Part shown: positions 1 through 11,460 of the stretch, in pieces
How the letters are laid out: each line of letters starts with the position of its first letter
Position numbering within the stretch: position 1 is the first letter of the stretch
Origin: Ilex aquifolium
Lineage: Eukaryota > Streptophyta > Magnoliopsida > Aquifoliales > Aquifoliaceae
DNA length: 64,000 nt
Reading direction: 5' to 3'
NCBI GenBank assembly: GCA_951799425.1
Contig: OX637391.1
Span: 9,496,551 to 9,560,550 of the forward strand
Translations under genes and position numbers: made by a program
Notes under the pieces: model-generated
Seen by the model: the letters and a program-made list of their open reading frames with translations, nothing else
Databases searched by the model: none
What the model was told of the DNA's origin: nothing

Positions 1-1557
1 ACAGGCAGTCGCAACGCTAAAGAGCTCGAGAACTTCTTGTGGGATATGGGGCACTACTTTAAAGCAGTCCGTACGCCGGATGCTGAGAAGGTAGATCTCA
101 CTAGCATGTACCTGTCTGGTGATGCGAAATTATGGTGGCGAACACGATCAGATGACAAGTCTCGTTCTCAAATCACAATTTGGGATGCTCTATTCGCTGA
201 AATGAAGGAGCAATTCCTTCCAAGCAACACGGCTTGGCAAGCTCGTGATGCCTTGAGAAAACTTCGACATACAAGTACTATGAGGGAGTACGTGAAGCAA
301 TTTTCGTCTCTAATGCTTGACATCAAAAATATGTCAGAGGAAGATAAACTGTTCAATTTCATGTCTGGCCTTCAAACTTGGGCACAGGCCGAACTTCGTC
401 GGCAAGGGGTGAAGGATTTACCCACTGCTATGTCCGCAGCAGACGCGTTGGTTGACTACAAAACGCAGGCAAACCCTTCAGAGAAGGAGTCAAAAGGGAA
501 AACCAAGTTTCCCAAGAAGGAAAAGCAGAAGAAGAAGGCCGAGAAGTTAGCCAACACAGAAAAACAGTTTGACAAGCCCTCTGCGTCAAAAAGAGGTGCT
601 GACTCAGGCTTTTTTATCTGTAATGGTCCCCATCGTGCCAAGAATTGCCCTAAGAAGGAGAAACTCAGTGCCCTCATGGATGAGGATACTGACTGTTCAG
701 ACGAGCCAACACGAGTCAATCCATTGCAGCTCCTTAATGCAATTCGCAAAGAGGAAACGGTGGCAAAGAGAGGGCTGATGTTCGTGCAAATTCGTTTGAA
801 TAGTGTGGCCATCCAGGCTATGGTTGATACAGGCGCAACACATAACTTTGTTTTTGATCGAGAGGTGCAGCGACTTGGACTGGATTTGACGAAAGACTCT
901 AGCCAGATCAAGGCTGTTAATTCAGAGGCGAAACCCGTTGGCGGCTTTGCAAGAGAAGTCCCTTTAAAAGTTGGAGATTGGCAAGGACCATACGATTTTA
1001 TGGCAGTCCCTCTCGATGATTTCCAGGTAATCCTTGGGCTAGAATTTCTTACAAAGGCAAATGTGTCTGTTATGCCTCATTTGCATGGGGTGTTCGTGAT
1101 GGACATGCCTAGTCCCTGTTTTGTTCCCCTCATCAAGGCTAAGTCTTCGGGGGAAATGCTGTCTGCATTGCAAGTGAAAGATGGCTTGCGAAGAGGAGAA
1201 ACAACGTACTTGGCTGTTCTGTTTGAGGAAGAGGAGTCCAAAGCATTGCAAGTCCCTAAACCAGTGCAACAGTTGCTGGCTGAATTCATGGACGTGGCAC
1301 CCAAAGAAATGCCAGCAAGGTTACCACCAAGGCAGGAGATTGACCACGCCATTAAGTTGATTCCAGGGGCAAAAATCCCTGCCCAGGCTCCTTATCGAAT
1401 GTCTCCATCAGAATTGGCGGAGTTAAGGAGACAGCTTGGGGGTCTATTGGACATTGGGTTCATTAGACCTTCCAAAGCTCCCTATGGGACCCCTGTCCTA
1501 TTTCAGAAAAAAGAAGGATGGATCCTTACGGCTTTGTGTAGATTACCGAGCCCTTAA
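1..1557 (+). pseudogene. Chromovirus gag, protease and start of reverse transcriptase (5' cut by window)
   Basis: The reading frame is already open at base 1, so the first residues of Gag are missing. The first third is a retrotransposon Gag domain. A nucleocapsid zinc knuckle lies near 601-650, but its first cysteine is phenylalanine (FFICNGPHRAKNC), so it has lost a metal ligand. An aspartic protease follows with the catalytic DTGA near 828-840. The start of reverse transcriptase (LIPGAKIPAQAPYRM) is then read until the frame fails in an A-run near 1508-1516; pol continues in the +1 frame. Family knowledge: Gag and pol products package, mature and copy the element RNA in the cytoplasm. Confidence 0.88.
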
Positions 1558-2671
1558 CAAAGTTACTGTCAAGAACAACTATCTAGTCTCGCTTGTTGAC
1601 GAATTATTTGATCGATTGGGGAAAGCATTCTTCTTCACCAAGATGGACTTGCGATTGGGATATCATCAAGTCAGAATTGCGGAAGGAGATGAGGCAAAGA
1701 CCGCTTGTGTGACGAGGTACGGTTCATATGAGTTTTTAGTCATGCCTTTCGGCTTAACCAATGCCCCTGCCACATTCTGTAACTTGATGACCAATGTATT
1801 CCGGGAATACTTGGACTGTTTCATGGTGATCTATTTGGATGATATCGTTGTTTATAGCCAGACCCTTGAGGAGCATGTTGAGCACCTCAGGTTGGCTTTG
1901 ACAAAGTTGAGGGAAGCACAGCTGTACTTGAAACCGGAAAAATGTGAGTTTGCCCAAAATGAAATCTCATTCCTTGGGCACATTATTTCTGCGGGTGTGG
2001 TGAAGATGGACCCAAAGAAAGTTGCGGCCATTTCTGATTGGCCTGTCCCTACTAAGGTTACAGAACTGAGGTCTTTCCTTGGCTTGACGAATTATTATCG
2101 GAAGTTTGTGAAGAACTATTCAAAGAAAGTTGCAGTGTTGACTGATCTTCTGAGGAAGGATAGGACATGGAACTGGTCCTACGAATGCCAGGAGGCATTT
2201 GATTGGTTGAAGGCGGTGGTGACGACTAGCCCAATTTTGCATCTGTCTGACTTTGATTTGCCTTTTGAAGTCCATATAGACGCATCAGACTTTGCTCTTG
2301 GAGGAGTGCTGGTGCAGAATGGGCATCCTGTGGCGTTCGAAATGACAGCATTCATTCACTGTATCAATGCTTGGAGGCATTACCTACTGGGAAAACATTT
2401 CCTTGTGCTGACAGACAATGTGGCTACCAGCTGCTTCAATTCTATGAAGAAGCTGACACCTAAACAAGCAAGATGGCAGGATTTTCTTGCTCAGTTCCAT
2501 TTCACTTTGCAGTACAAGCCTGGCAGTGCAAATCAGGTTGCTGATGCTCTTAGTCGAATTCCAGTTGCTGATGGGGCGATGGCTGCACTTAGCCAGATTA
2601 CTGGAGATATACTGCAAAGAATTCAGGATCAGACGAAGGATGATCCCGTGACCAGCTTGTTGCTAAAGTAG
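1511..2671 (+). pseudogene. Chromovirus reverse transcriptase and RNase H segment
   Basis: This continues pol in frame 2 after the break near 1510. The reverse transcriptase motifs are clear: [21 protein letters not shown] and the catalytic YLDD at about 1834-1845, then the connection region with [11 protein letters not shown]. RNase H follows with the [11 protein letters not shown] motif near 2280 and ends with NQVADALSR near 2530-2560. The frame ends at a TAG at 2669-2671, yet the same frame reads on into recognisable linker and integrase sequence. The stop therefore looks acquired, probably by a C-to-T change in a CAG codon. Confidence 0.88.
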
Positions 2672-3355
2672 GTCCAAGAAGAGGTGACTCGACATTTTTG
2701 GGTAGAGGATGGTGTACTCTATGCCAAAGGAAGGAGACCCTATGTCCCGAAGTCAGGTGGACTTCGACAATTGTTTCTGAAAGAAACTCATGATGCTCGA
2801 TAGTCAGGGCATCTGGGGCAGGAACGGACCCTTGCCTTGCTAGCAGAAAGTTATTATTGGCCTCGTATGGAAGCAGATGTTGAGCTTTATGTGCGCACTT
2901 GTTTGGTGTGCCAACAGGACAAGACGGAAATGAGGAAGATGGCGGGTACCTTGGAGCCTCTCCCTATTCCAAGCAGACCTTGGGAGAGTGTTTCCATGGA
3001 TTTCATCAATGGTTTACCCAAGGTGAATGACTTTACTTCGATATTTGTGGTTGTAGACAGATTTTCGAAGTATGCCACCTTCGTTGCAGCTCCAAAAGTA
3101 AGTTCTGCTGAAGTCACTGCTCAGTTGTTTCTGAAGCATATTGTGAAGCTTTGGGGCCTTCCGCTTGATATAGTCAGCGACAGAGACACACGTTTCACTG
3201 GCCGGTTCTGGAAGGCCTTGTTCGAACTGTTGGGCACACAGCTCAACCTTTCCACCAGCAATCATCCGCAAACAGATGGTCAGACTGAGCAGGTTAATGC
3301 AATGCTGGAAGAATATCTCAAACACTATGTTACAACGAACCAGGAGAATTGGTGA
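2672..3355 (+). pseudogene. Chromovirus integrase, zinc-binding and catalytic core
   Basis: In frame with the preceding segment. A stop codon (TAG at 2801-2803) sits inside the zinc-binding HHCC region, where the family usually has tryptophan. After it the HHCC region ends with CLVCQQDK near 2905-2928. The catalytic core carries D (VSMDFINGLPK), D (SDRDTRFTG) and E (DGQTEQVNAMLEEYLK) in the expected order. The frame ends in a TGA at 3353-3355 where a single G appears lost, shifting the rest of integrase to frame 1. Known role: inserts the cDNA copy into chromosomal DNA. Confidence 0.87.
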
Positions 3356-4116
3356 ATTTACTTGATGTCGCCCAATTCAGCTACAATTTGCAGCAAAGCT
3401 CTTCCACTGGAATGAGCCAATTCGAGTTGGCAATTGGCCAACAGCCTCTTACTCCGCATGAAGTTGCTAAGCAGAAATCTCAAGGGAGATGTCCTGCAGC
3501 ATACCGCTTTGCTCGGGCCAATCAGGAGAGAACCGACGAGGCAGAAGACTGCTTGACTAAGGCAGTAAAGAGGATGAAGAAGTGGGAAAACGAGAAAAGG
3601 AGGGCAGTAGAGTTCGAAGTCGGTGACAAAGTGATGCTGAAACTGACCCCACTAATTTGGAAGAAGATTATTCAGAAGTCTGCACATAAGGGACTGATCC
3701 AGCGCTACGACGGTCCTTTCCTTATCACAATAAGGATTGTCAAGTTAGCCTATAGGCTGGATCTTCCCAGTCGCCTCAAGCTTCATCCAGTTTTCCATGT
3801 TGCCTTCTTGAAGCCATACATTGAGGACCCAGAGGACCTTAGCAAATATATTCGGCGTCGGGCTCCTCCAACAATCAGGAAGCAATTCACAGAGATAGTA
3901 GAAGCTATCCTTGACCATAAGACTGAGCGAATGAGTAAGAAAAACAGAAAGACTCATTACCTAGTCAAGTGGAAAGGGAAAGCATCGGAGGAAGTCACTT
4001 GGGAGAAAGAGACGACATTGTGGCAGTTCGAGGATCTCATCAAGCAGTACCATGCCTCCATTTCAACAAGGTCGTTGGATACTTCAGGTGGGGGTGGCTT
4101 GTCACACCCTAACTGA
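3352..4116 (+). pseudogene. Chromovirus integrase C-terminus with chromodomain
   Basis: Frame 1 continuation of integrase after a one-base loss near 3352. It contains the end of the core, a GPY/F-type region (RYDGPFLITIRIVKLAYRL, then HPVFHVAFLKPY) and a chromodomain (HYLVKWKGKASEEVTWE, ending WQFEDLIKQYH). Chromodomains in this position are known to steer integration to particular chromatin. The frame ends with a glycine run and a TGA at 4114-4116, so the last codons overlap the first 17 bases of the 3' LTR, as is usual in this lineage. No stop codon lies within this part. Confidence 0.88.
4085..4099 (+). other. Polypurine tract of the chromovirus
   Basis: The G-rich stretch AGGTGGGGGTGGCTT lies immediately 5' of the LTR start TGTCACACC. 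By position it is the plus-strand primer for reverse transcription. It also encodes the glycine run of the integrase tail. Confidence 0.7.
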
Positions 4117-4723
4117 CTTGGGTGCATAATGGCGATCTTGGTGGCACCTTGCATCAAGGCACGCCATGAGAAGGAATCAAGGTGACGCGGCTAAGGGTTC
4201 GACTTGATGGTGCGGACTAAGGCAACATGAGACCACCCGACTGAGCATGACAGCACGTGGTGGGCTCAATCGAGGCAATGTGGGTGCATAGCTTCGGATT
4301 GTATGGCATGGGCTGAACCTAGCATGCATAATGGTTCGTAAGGCAAGGCTGGTTGCTGAATGTGGGCACATGACTGGCACATGGCTGCTTAATGCATGTG
4401 ACCAAGAGGATGTGGGCAGTTACTGATGCTGAGACTCAGTCAAGGCAGTTGCTGAACAAGGCTCAGGCTATGGGAAGTAGTTATGGGCGTTTCTAGCCTT
4501 TTTCTGGTCCAGATGCATGCTGAGAAGGGGCAGTTCTACATCAGTTACTGAATGGGTGGAACTGTCTGCCAGGTGTCGCACAGAGAACAGACTTGCTGAC
4601 CAAGTCTGCTAGGGAATAGCAGATTGTGTGCAACAATCCCTTGGCAGATGGGGGTGTCATCTGCCATGCTCCTTGGATAAATAGGAGTGCTTGGGCATTC
4701 TGGTAGACAGAGAGTGTTCTTGC
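4100..4723 (+). repeat. 3' LTR of the chromovirus, first part (624 bp)
   Basis: Starts TGTCAC right after the polypurine tract. A TATA-like ATAAATA occurs near 4676. The LTR is interrupted at 4723 by a CACTA element and resumes at 13052. The two parts add to 805 bp, and the outer ends TGTCAC and GTGACA are inverted repeats of one another. Confidence 0.8.
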
Positions 4724-4737
4724 CACTACAACAAAAA
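4724..4737 (+). repeat. Left terminal inverted repeat of the CACTA element
   Basis: CACTACAACAAAAA, perfect complement of the right end. The target duplication TGC directly precedes it. Confidence 0.95.
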
Positions 4738-4738
4738 G

Positions 4739-6240
4739 TATTTTTTGCGACGTTTTTTTTTGCGACGATTTTAAATTTGTCGCAAAAAGTTTACTATTAG
4801 CGACGATTTTATAATTTTGTCGCAAAGTTCTATTTTGGAAATTAAAAACGTCGTGAAAAGGCGATTCCCTCCTAATTGTTTTTTGGCGGGAGAAATGGCG
4901 GGAATTCTCAATTTTTTAGGACAAAAATTTTTCGTCGCAAATAGTTTCGTGTCGTCGCAAAAATAAATAATCTAAAATTTAAAGTAAAATAAAATTTAAA
5001 TTTCTATTTTGGCATTTATTTGCGACGTTTTTGAAAAATGTCGCGAAAAGACAATTCCCTCGTAATTGTTTTTTGGCGGGAGAAATGGCGGGAATTGAAA
5101 AATTAAATAAAAATAAAAATTTAATTAATTTTCCGCGACGTTTTCCAATAAATTTTTTACTTAAATAAAAAATTTAAAAAATAACAATTTAATTAATTTT
5201 TAGAGACATTTTTAAAAAACGCCGCCAATAAATTTTTTACTTAAATAAAAAAATTAAAAATAACAATATAATTATTTTTTCGTGACGTTTTTAGAAAACT
5301 TCCCAATAATTTTTTTACGTAAATTAAAAAATTAAAAAATAACAATTTAATTATTTTTTCGCGACGTTTTTAAAAAACGTCGCCAATAAATTTTTTCTGT
5401 AAATAAAAAAATAACAATTTAATTAAATTTTTGCGACTTTTCTAAAAAACGTCGCTAATAAATTTTTTACTTAAATAAAAAAATTAAAAAATAACAATTT
5501 AATTATTTTTTTTGCGACGTTTTTAAAAAAACATCGCCAATAAATTTTTTACGTAAATAAAAAAAATTAAAAAATAACAATTTAATTATTTTTTCGCGAC
5601 GTTTTGAAATAAATTTTTTCTGTAAATAAAAAATTAAAAAATAAAAATTTAATTAATTTTTTGTGACGGTTTTAAAAAACGTCGCCAATAAATTTTTTAC
5701 TTAAATAAAAAAATAACAATTTAATTATTTTTTCGCGACGGTTTTAAAAAACGTCGTCAATAAAATTTTTCTGTAAATAAAAAAAATAAAAAATAACAAT
5801 TTAATTAATTTTTTGTGACGTTTTTAAAAAAAATGTCGCCAATAAATTTTTTACTTAAATAAAAAATTTTAAAAATAAAAATTTAATTAATTTTTCGCGA
5901 CGTTTATAAAAAACGTCGGCAATAAATTTTTTATGTAAATAAAAAAATTAGATAAAATAAAGTCTAAGTGTCTATTTTGGAATTTTTTGCGACGCGAAAA
6001 GGCGATTCCCTGCTAATTGTTTTTTGGCCGGAGAAATGGCGGGAATTGAAAAATTAAATAAAAATAATAATTTAATTAATTTTTCGCAACGTATTTAAAA
6101 AAATGTCGCAAATAAATTTTTTACGTAAGTAAAAAAATTTTAAAATAACAATTTAATTATTTTTTGCGACGTTTTTTAAAAAACGTCGCAAATAAATTTT
6201 TACGTAAATAAAAAATTTTAAAAATGATAATTTAATTAAT
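4739..6240. repeat. Left subterminal array of the CACTA element
   Basis: About 15 degenerate units of roughly 75-85 bp, each with a GCGACG...CGTCGC core followed by an AT-rich spacer (AATAAATTTTTTACTTAAAT type). A GC-richer element reading GGCGGGAGAAATGGCGGGAA recurs near 4884, 5077 and 6029. By analogy with other CACTA elements these are likely transposase-binding repeats. No gene is visible here. Confidence 0.85.
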
Positions 6241-7012
6241 CCGTAAGTCCTCTCTCTCTCTCTCGCTCTCCCCCCCTCTCTCTCTCCCTCACTGTGTTCC
6301 TCTATTTACCCGACTCCACCGCCTCCTATGTCCACCTTCCCTGTTGTTCAGCTCCCCCTGTCACATAACCAAGTCATGAAATCACCACACGACCCCAACT
6401 CCTCAATTGCTCAATGAAATATCGTAAGTCTATCAACTGTTCGATGAAATTAACATGTTTAACTAGTATTATAGAAATAAAATGTTAATTATTTGTAACT
6501 ATTTATTAAGCACTGACATTATTATTGTTTAAAAAATATATTTGGCGCGAGAAATTGCGGGAATTGAAAATTGTTTACGACAAAATTTTTTTTTTCGTCG
6601 TAAAATGTAAATTATAATCACATTTAAAGTTAAAATAAAAGAAAAATATTAAATTACGACGTTTTTATGTTCGTCGCATAATATAATTTTTTAAAAATTC
6701 AAAACGACGTTGTTTTGGACGTTTTAAAAAAACAAAAAAAAAAAAACCTACCTACATACCTACCTACCTAAATCGAGATCCATAGCTTGTCCTTTTTTCC
6801 CTCATTCTCACTTTCCCCATCTCTCCCTCTTTGTTTATTTCAGTAGACACACAGTACTGTCTCTCTCTCTCTTCCTCGCTATTCTCTCTGTTCCCCTCTC
6901 CCTGCGAACCTGATCGTTTTGATTGGGGCTGTGATTAGGGGAAGGCAGTGGAGGAGAATTTCTTTGGGTTTTTCGAGGCCGGGTGATTCTAGGGCTAGCT
7001 AATTTGGTGGAG
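6241..7012 (+). other. CACTA interior: CT-rich leader-like and subterminal-like DNA
   Basis: A CT-rich run and the phrase CACTGTGTTCCTCTATTTACC at about 6290-6309 recur near 8300-8320, so part of the interior is duplicated. From 6541 to 6720 the subterminal motifs (a GCGGGAATTG element and TCGTCG repeats) reappear, as if an older related end had been trapped. A CCTACCTACATACC short repeat lies near 6748-6770. No coding region is supported. Confidence 0.5.
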
Positions 7013-7128
7013 ATGATTGAGAAATTAGAGGAGGATTTAAGGAGATTAAGGTTTTGTCGAGGCAGTTTGAGAAATTGGGGATTCGGTTTAGGGTCACCAG
7101 GAAGGCTTTGAAAGATCTCATTCCTGAG
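7013..7128 (+). pseudogene. Unidentified exon-like fragment inside the CACTA element
   Basis: A short coding-like stretch opens with an ATG and reads MIEKLEEDLRRLR. After a one-base shift it continues as VLSRQFEKLGIRFRVTRKAL, with charged, coiled-coil-like composition. It ends at CCTGAG followed by a GT that could be a splice donor. A second exon-like piece (TEPIPSGNLVEVLDRLWE) follows an AG at 7437. I do not recognise the parent gene. The composition and the splice-like edges suggest a captured first exon, as with the P-protein exons further on. Confidence 0.4.
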
Positions 7129-7559
7129 GTAAAAAAGCCATTGGGGAATTACTTGGTGAGTTTTTGCATCTCCACATGAAAGTGCAGACTTTGTATGCTT
7201 CTTGTGAGTCTCATATTTTATGTTTTTTTTTAACTTATTAAATATTTGCAATGACTTGGTTAAGTTCTTGGGATTAGTGATTTTTGGTGTCTAATTTCTT
7301 GTTCTTTAACTATTCCTCTGTGGATTTGGATAACTGCTTTGTCTTGAGTGTCATTTTGGTAGATGTCGGTATAAAAAGTAGGGGGTTTTCCCTTAATTTT
7401 ATTTTTTCTTCTTTTTTTCACTTTTTTATTTTGCAGACTGAACCAATCCCAAGTGGAAATCTGGTAGAGGTATTGGACAGGCTGTGGGAGTAAGAATTGT
7501 GGTAGGGAGAGGTTTTGGTGATTTTTTATACCTTTTGTATTCGATATACATAAACGTGG

Positions 7560-7830
7560 TATCATGTGAAAAAACATTTGTCGCTCAGTGAAAATATTTT
7601 TCGTCATAGAGTATTAATTTTAATTATTAAAGTAAAAATAAAATAAATATATTAATTCGCGACATTTTTTATAAGTTTGTCGGGAATATTTATTGTGATA
7701 ATATTTTTTAGCGACATTTTTCTAATTTCGTCGCAGAATTTAAATTTTTTAATTTTAAATCAAAATTAACGTTTTATTTTTTGTCTCAGAATAGTTTTTT
7801 AAAAAACAAAACAATCAAAACGACATCGTT
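7560..7830. repeat. Internal copy of CACTA subterminal-type repeats
   Basis: TTTGTCGC, TTCGTC, CGCGACA and CGTCGC motifs separated by AT-rich spacers repeat here, far from either end. They resemble the subterminal arrays and suggest the element is a composite of two or more related copies. Confidence 0.5.
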
Positions 7831-7950
7831 TTTGGGTCCTAAAAAAATTCCTTTATACCCAAAACAACGTCGTTTTGAGTCATCAGACCCATTTCCCTAT
7901 ATTCCCTACCCCAAAAATTTCTTTTTCCCCAAATTCCCTTCTCGGCGCCA

Positions 7951-7986
<36 letters not shown>

Positions 7987-8039
7987 TTCTACTGTGCTGC
8001 ATCGAGATCGACTGAGAAGCATCCCTCGTTATTGGAATC

Positions 8040-8245
8040 GCTAAGCAATCGAAGTCTCAAAGTTCAGCCCAAAGTTCAGCCCAAGGCAATCGAAGTCTCA
8101 AAGTTTCAAAAATATCCAGTGAAATCAGGCAATCGAAGTCTCAAAGTCTCAAGGCAACCGAAAATCGAAGTCTCAAGGCAATCGAAATCTCCAGTGAAAT
8201 CAGGCTAGGCAATCGAAGTCTCAATGTTTAGCCCAAGGCAGTCGG
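8040..8245 (+). repeat. Short tandem repeat with unit GGCAATCGAAGTCTCAAAG
   Basis: The phrase CAATCGAAGTCTCAA occurs about five times with variants, interspersed with AGTTCAGCCCA and ATCCAGTGAAATCAGG segments. It follows a CT-rich leader-like segment (7950-7990). No reading frame is retained. Confidence 0.7.
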
Positions 8246-8329
8246 TCTCCCCCTTCTCCTTCCTTCTATTAATCTGTAAGTCCTCTCTCTCTCCCCCTCA
8301 CTGTGTTCCTCTATTTACCCAATAACCTT

Positions 8330-10565
8330 CACAGAGCCAACCAAATCAATAGCTTCATTTATTTTCTTGCCCAAGGCAAAGTCTCTTTCTGAATCGGTGT
8401 TGTGCCCAAGGCAAAGTCTATTTCTGGGTCTAGGAGAATCTGCTGTTTCGGTCCCAAAATTACTTGCGACAGGTTGTTGATTTTCTGGGTATTGTTGTTT
8501 ATTTGATATATGCTGGTGTTTTTGTTTCTCAGTTGGGTTTAATCTTATGGTGGTCTTCATTTCCTTGCAGGTCTGTAACATATTCATTTCATCTTCATTT
8601 ATTTTCTTGTCAGATTTCATGTTATTGATTTGTATTTATGATTTTATGTAATTTGATTGCTCTCATGTGGGCTTTGAGTTGTTATTGAAATCTGCTCGGT
8701 AAATGCAAAGATTCATCAACTTTGGAAATCAAATTGTTTTGTGCGTATGTTTGGGAACTTGATTACTAAATATTGAATTATTTTTAGATGCTTATTTTTC
8801 TTTCTCAATTAATTTATTAATAACACATTTAACAATGTGTTGTTCTAGATCTTCTTTAATTTGACAAGATATTACTCAGTAGTTGATTTACATTTTCTTT
8901 CTATGGTATTGTGGATTATTTAATGAAGTATTTTGAATTTGTTTTCCAATTAACTTGTGAATTTTATTTGCTGCCCAAGACTATTGGGGAGAAGTTTGTG
9001 TGTATAAAGGGGCATTGGCTCTGTTTATGCTTTTTGGTACTTGTACCATACGTGCTGTTGTTTATGCCTTTAGGAAATGTTATGATGTTTATGTCATCAG
9101 AGAGATAAGAAGATACATCAGACAGAATTACATTTCATGGATAGCAGAAGATGAATAATGAATATGTAAAGAATAAGAGGAGCAGTACCCCAAAAGATGG
9201 TTTCCAAGGGATTTCAAATGGATGTTGTATTGGAAATGCACTAGAATCAACAAGATCATTAGAGATGGCAAACAGTGTAATCAAGATCAGAAACCATGTA
9301 CTGCTTCAGAAGTACTGAAGGTACAACTTACTTGTAAGCGTGCACTAAAGATCCAACATCTATCTCAAGAAAAATTTGCATTAGGCCTCCTGTACTGATC
9401 ACTTAACAGAAGCTTTTTACTAGGATTCAACAAAGATTCTTCAGTGTAAACAATTAAGATACAAGTATCAAAGCTGCTATGAATTTCATATGGGCTCTGC
9501 TATTTTCTGTCAGCTGGTTTTCTTCTCCTTCAGCTGCTAATTCCAGTTGGAATTTTCATTCTCCAGCTGAGAGTATTTTTTTTGGCTATATGACTGTTCA
9601 CGTATCTTGGATTGGTCAGCTGGTTTTAGCTTCAGAATTTGGGTATATCTCAACTGGACTGATTTGTTCCAACTGATTTTTAATGCAGCTGAGGTTTTCA
9701 GCGATTTGTTCCAGCTTGGAGAATTAGGCAACAAAGGTTTTTTAATCGAGCGAGTTGGAAATGGAATGGTGGACATGGTACATACATAGCGATTACCATT
9801 TATTTAACTTTTATAAAGGTGAACTTGAATATGCTTTTACTGCTTTCCCAAACACATTCTAATTGTTTCTTCTTCCTAATTAACTTGAGTAAAATGTGAA
9901 CTCAAATTGTCTATCTGTTATGGGTTTTGTTTGTTACCAAATATGCTGCATTGGTACCCAATCACATGAGCCCAAAATTAGAATTAAAACCACAATAAAT
10001 GCTACATTCCCTAATTTCATTATTTCTGCATTAGTATATAAAATCAGTATTCGCTCTCCTGGGCCAGGAATACAACTATTCTTGTATGGCATTCTTTCTT
10101 TTGGACTTAAACTGCATTTGACTCTGGATTCATTTCATTTGTGTTTTTGGATTTTAAATATGTATGTAGCAACCATGCACCTATTCAATTACTTTGTAGG
10201 AATTCTGGGAGATGATTTGCTTTTCTTCTGATAATGGAATTTCGTTCTTAATTTTTGAAGATGGTCTCGTCTGTTTTACATCTTCCCAAGAGTCTTCATC
10301 TGGGAATCTTTATTGTCCTTGTATTTTCTTTGTCTGTTTTCCATCTATTGATTGGTATTCTTATTTGCTCGTATTCCCAACCGCCTATAAACCCCCTTCC
10401 AAACAAAAGGCTATTAGAAAAAGGACCAATGCTGTGAAACGCTGCCATAGATTATGTTGAGTGTTTATAACTTTTTAACTCTTGTTTATTCTGTTTCAAG
10501 AAATATATGCTACTTTTACATCTTTGTGGTCCACATTCTAATTTATTGTCATCTTAAATTGAAGA
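8330..10565. other. CACTA interior, AT-rich intron-like DNA without a recognisable gene
   Basis: T-rich, stop-rich sequence resembling plant introns. A minus-strand piece near 8318-8440 reads DFALGKKINEAIDLVGSVKV, perhaps part of another captured gene; I do not recognise it. Near 9480-9740 the string CAGCTG recurs in a weak repeat. Nothing else is supported. Confidence 0.4.
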
Positions 10566-11460
10566 TTCAACCACTTGGCACCATTTCTGCTGCACCTTGG
10601 GGCTCTACACTTATTTTGCCAATATCATATACATACATCGCAATTATTTGCATTTACCCTTTGATGTACAATTTTGGGCCAAGAACAACAGATTGGCACC
10701 GTGCAATGTCATGTCCCTTTGTACGCCAATGAAGAGTAGGCTGCGTAGTAGTTTCTTGTCTTCTTTGCAATTTTCCGGCATCATACTTGTCAAAGCTCCC
10801 TCATATACATATTTATTAATTTTATCTGTTCCCCATCCCATAGCCCAATTTTTTGAAGATTAGATTATTTTCCCATGGCAACCTATTATGGTGATAGAAT
10901 ACCGCTGGTATAGAACCTGAAGATGTCGCTAAACGTCTTATGGATTTCATGGACCAACAATGTCATGGCCAGTTCCAGGGACGCTCATGATTGAACCAAC
11001 TGAAAGTCTTATACATACTTATTTTCTCTTTTTTTGTTTTTCATTCATAAAAAATGCTTCATTTTTTGCAGGCAGAGTTAGACAGGTTTTGCGATGCTCT
11101 GATCTCTATAAGAGAAGAAATTGCTCAGATTGAGAAAGGAAAAGCTGATATTAACAACAATGTTCTGAAGGTAAACGGGAATGTTGCTCCATTGGGGCTT
11201 AGTGTTCTGCCTAATTATTAGAATTTACAATTGAATTCATAAGGTGGTTGTTCTTGCATACATATAGATGCACCTCAACAGTTGCAACTGTAGTTTATTT
11301 ACGGACAATCTCGAGTAATCAACTGAGAATTGTAATTGCAAGGAGCTCCTCATCCACCTTCGCTGCTTATGGCTGATGCATCGACAAAACCATACTCTGG
11401 GGAATATGCTGCCTTCCCTGCCTCCTGGCTTCGGTCTGCCAAGTTCTGGCCAACCACAAG
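10566..11460 (+). pseudogene. Captured glycine decarboxylase P-protein exons (glycine dehydrogenase, decarboxylating)
   Basis: Four exon pieces in correct order encode conserved C-terminal parts of the mitochondrial P-protein, the pyridoxal-phosphate enzyme of the glycine cleavage system. They are 10571-10647 ([12 protein letters not shown], then [11 protein letters not shown]), 10898-11008 ([15 protein letters not shown], then [11 protein letters not shown] in a shifted frame), 11072-11170 ([20 protein letters not shown]) and 11342-11460 ([13 protein letters not shown], then [19 protein letters not shown]). Intron sequence lies between them; 11072 follows an AG and 11171 starts with GT, so genomic DNA and not cDNA was captured. 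The copy is dead: the catalytic N-terminal half is absent, about four bases are lost near 10943, and the acceptor before 11342 has become CAA. It sits inside the CACTA element. Confidence 0.88.
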
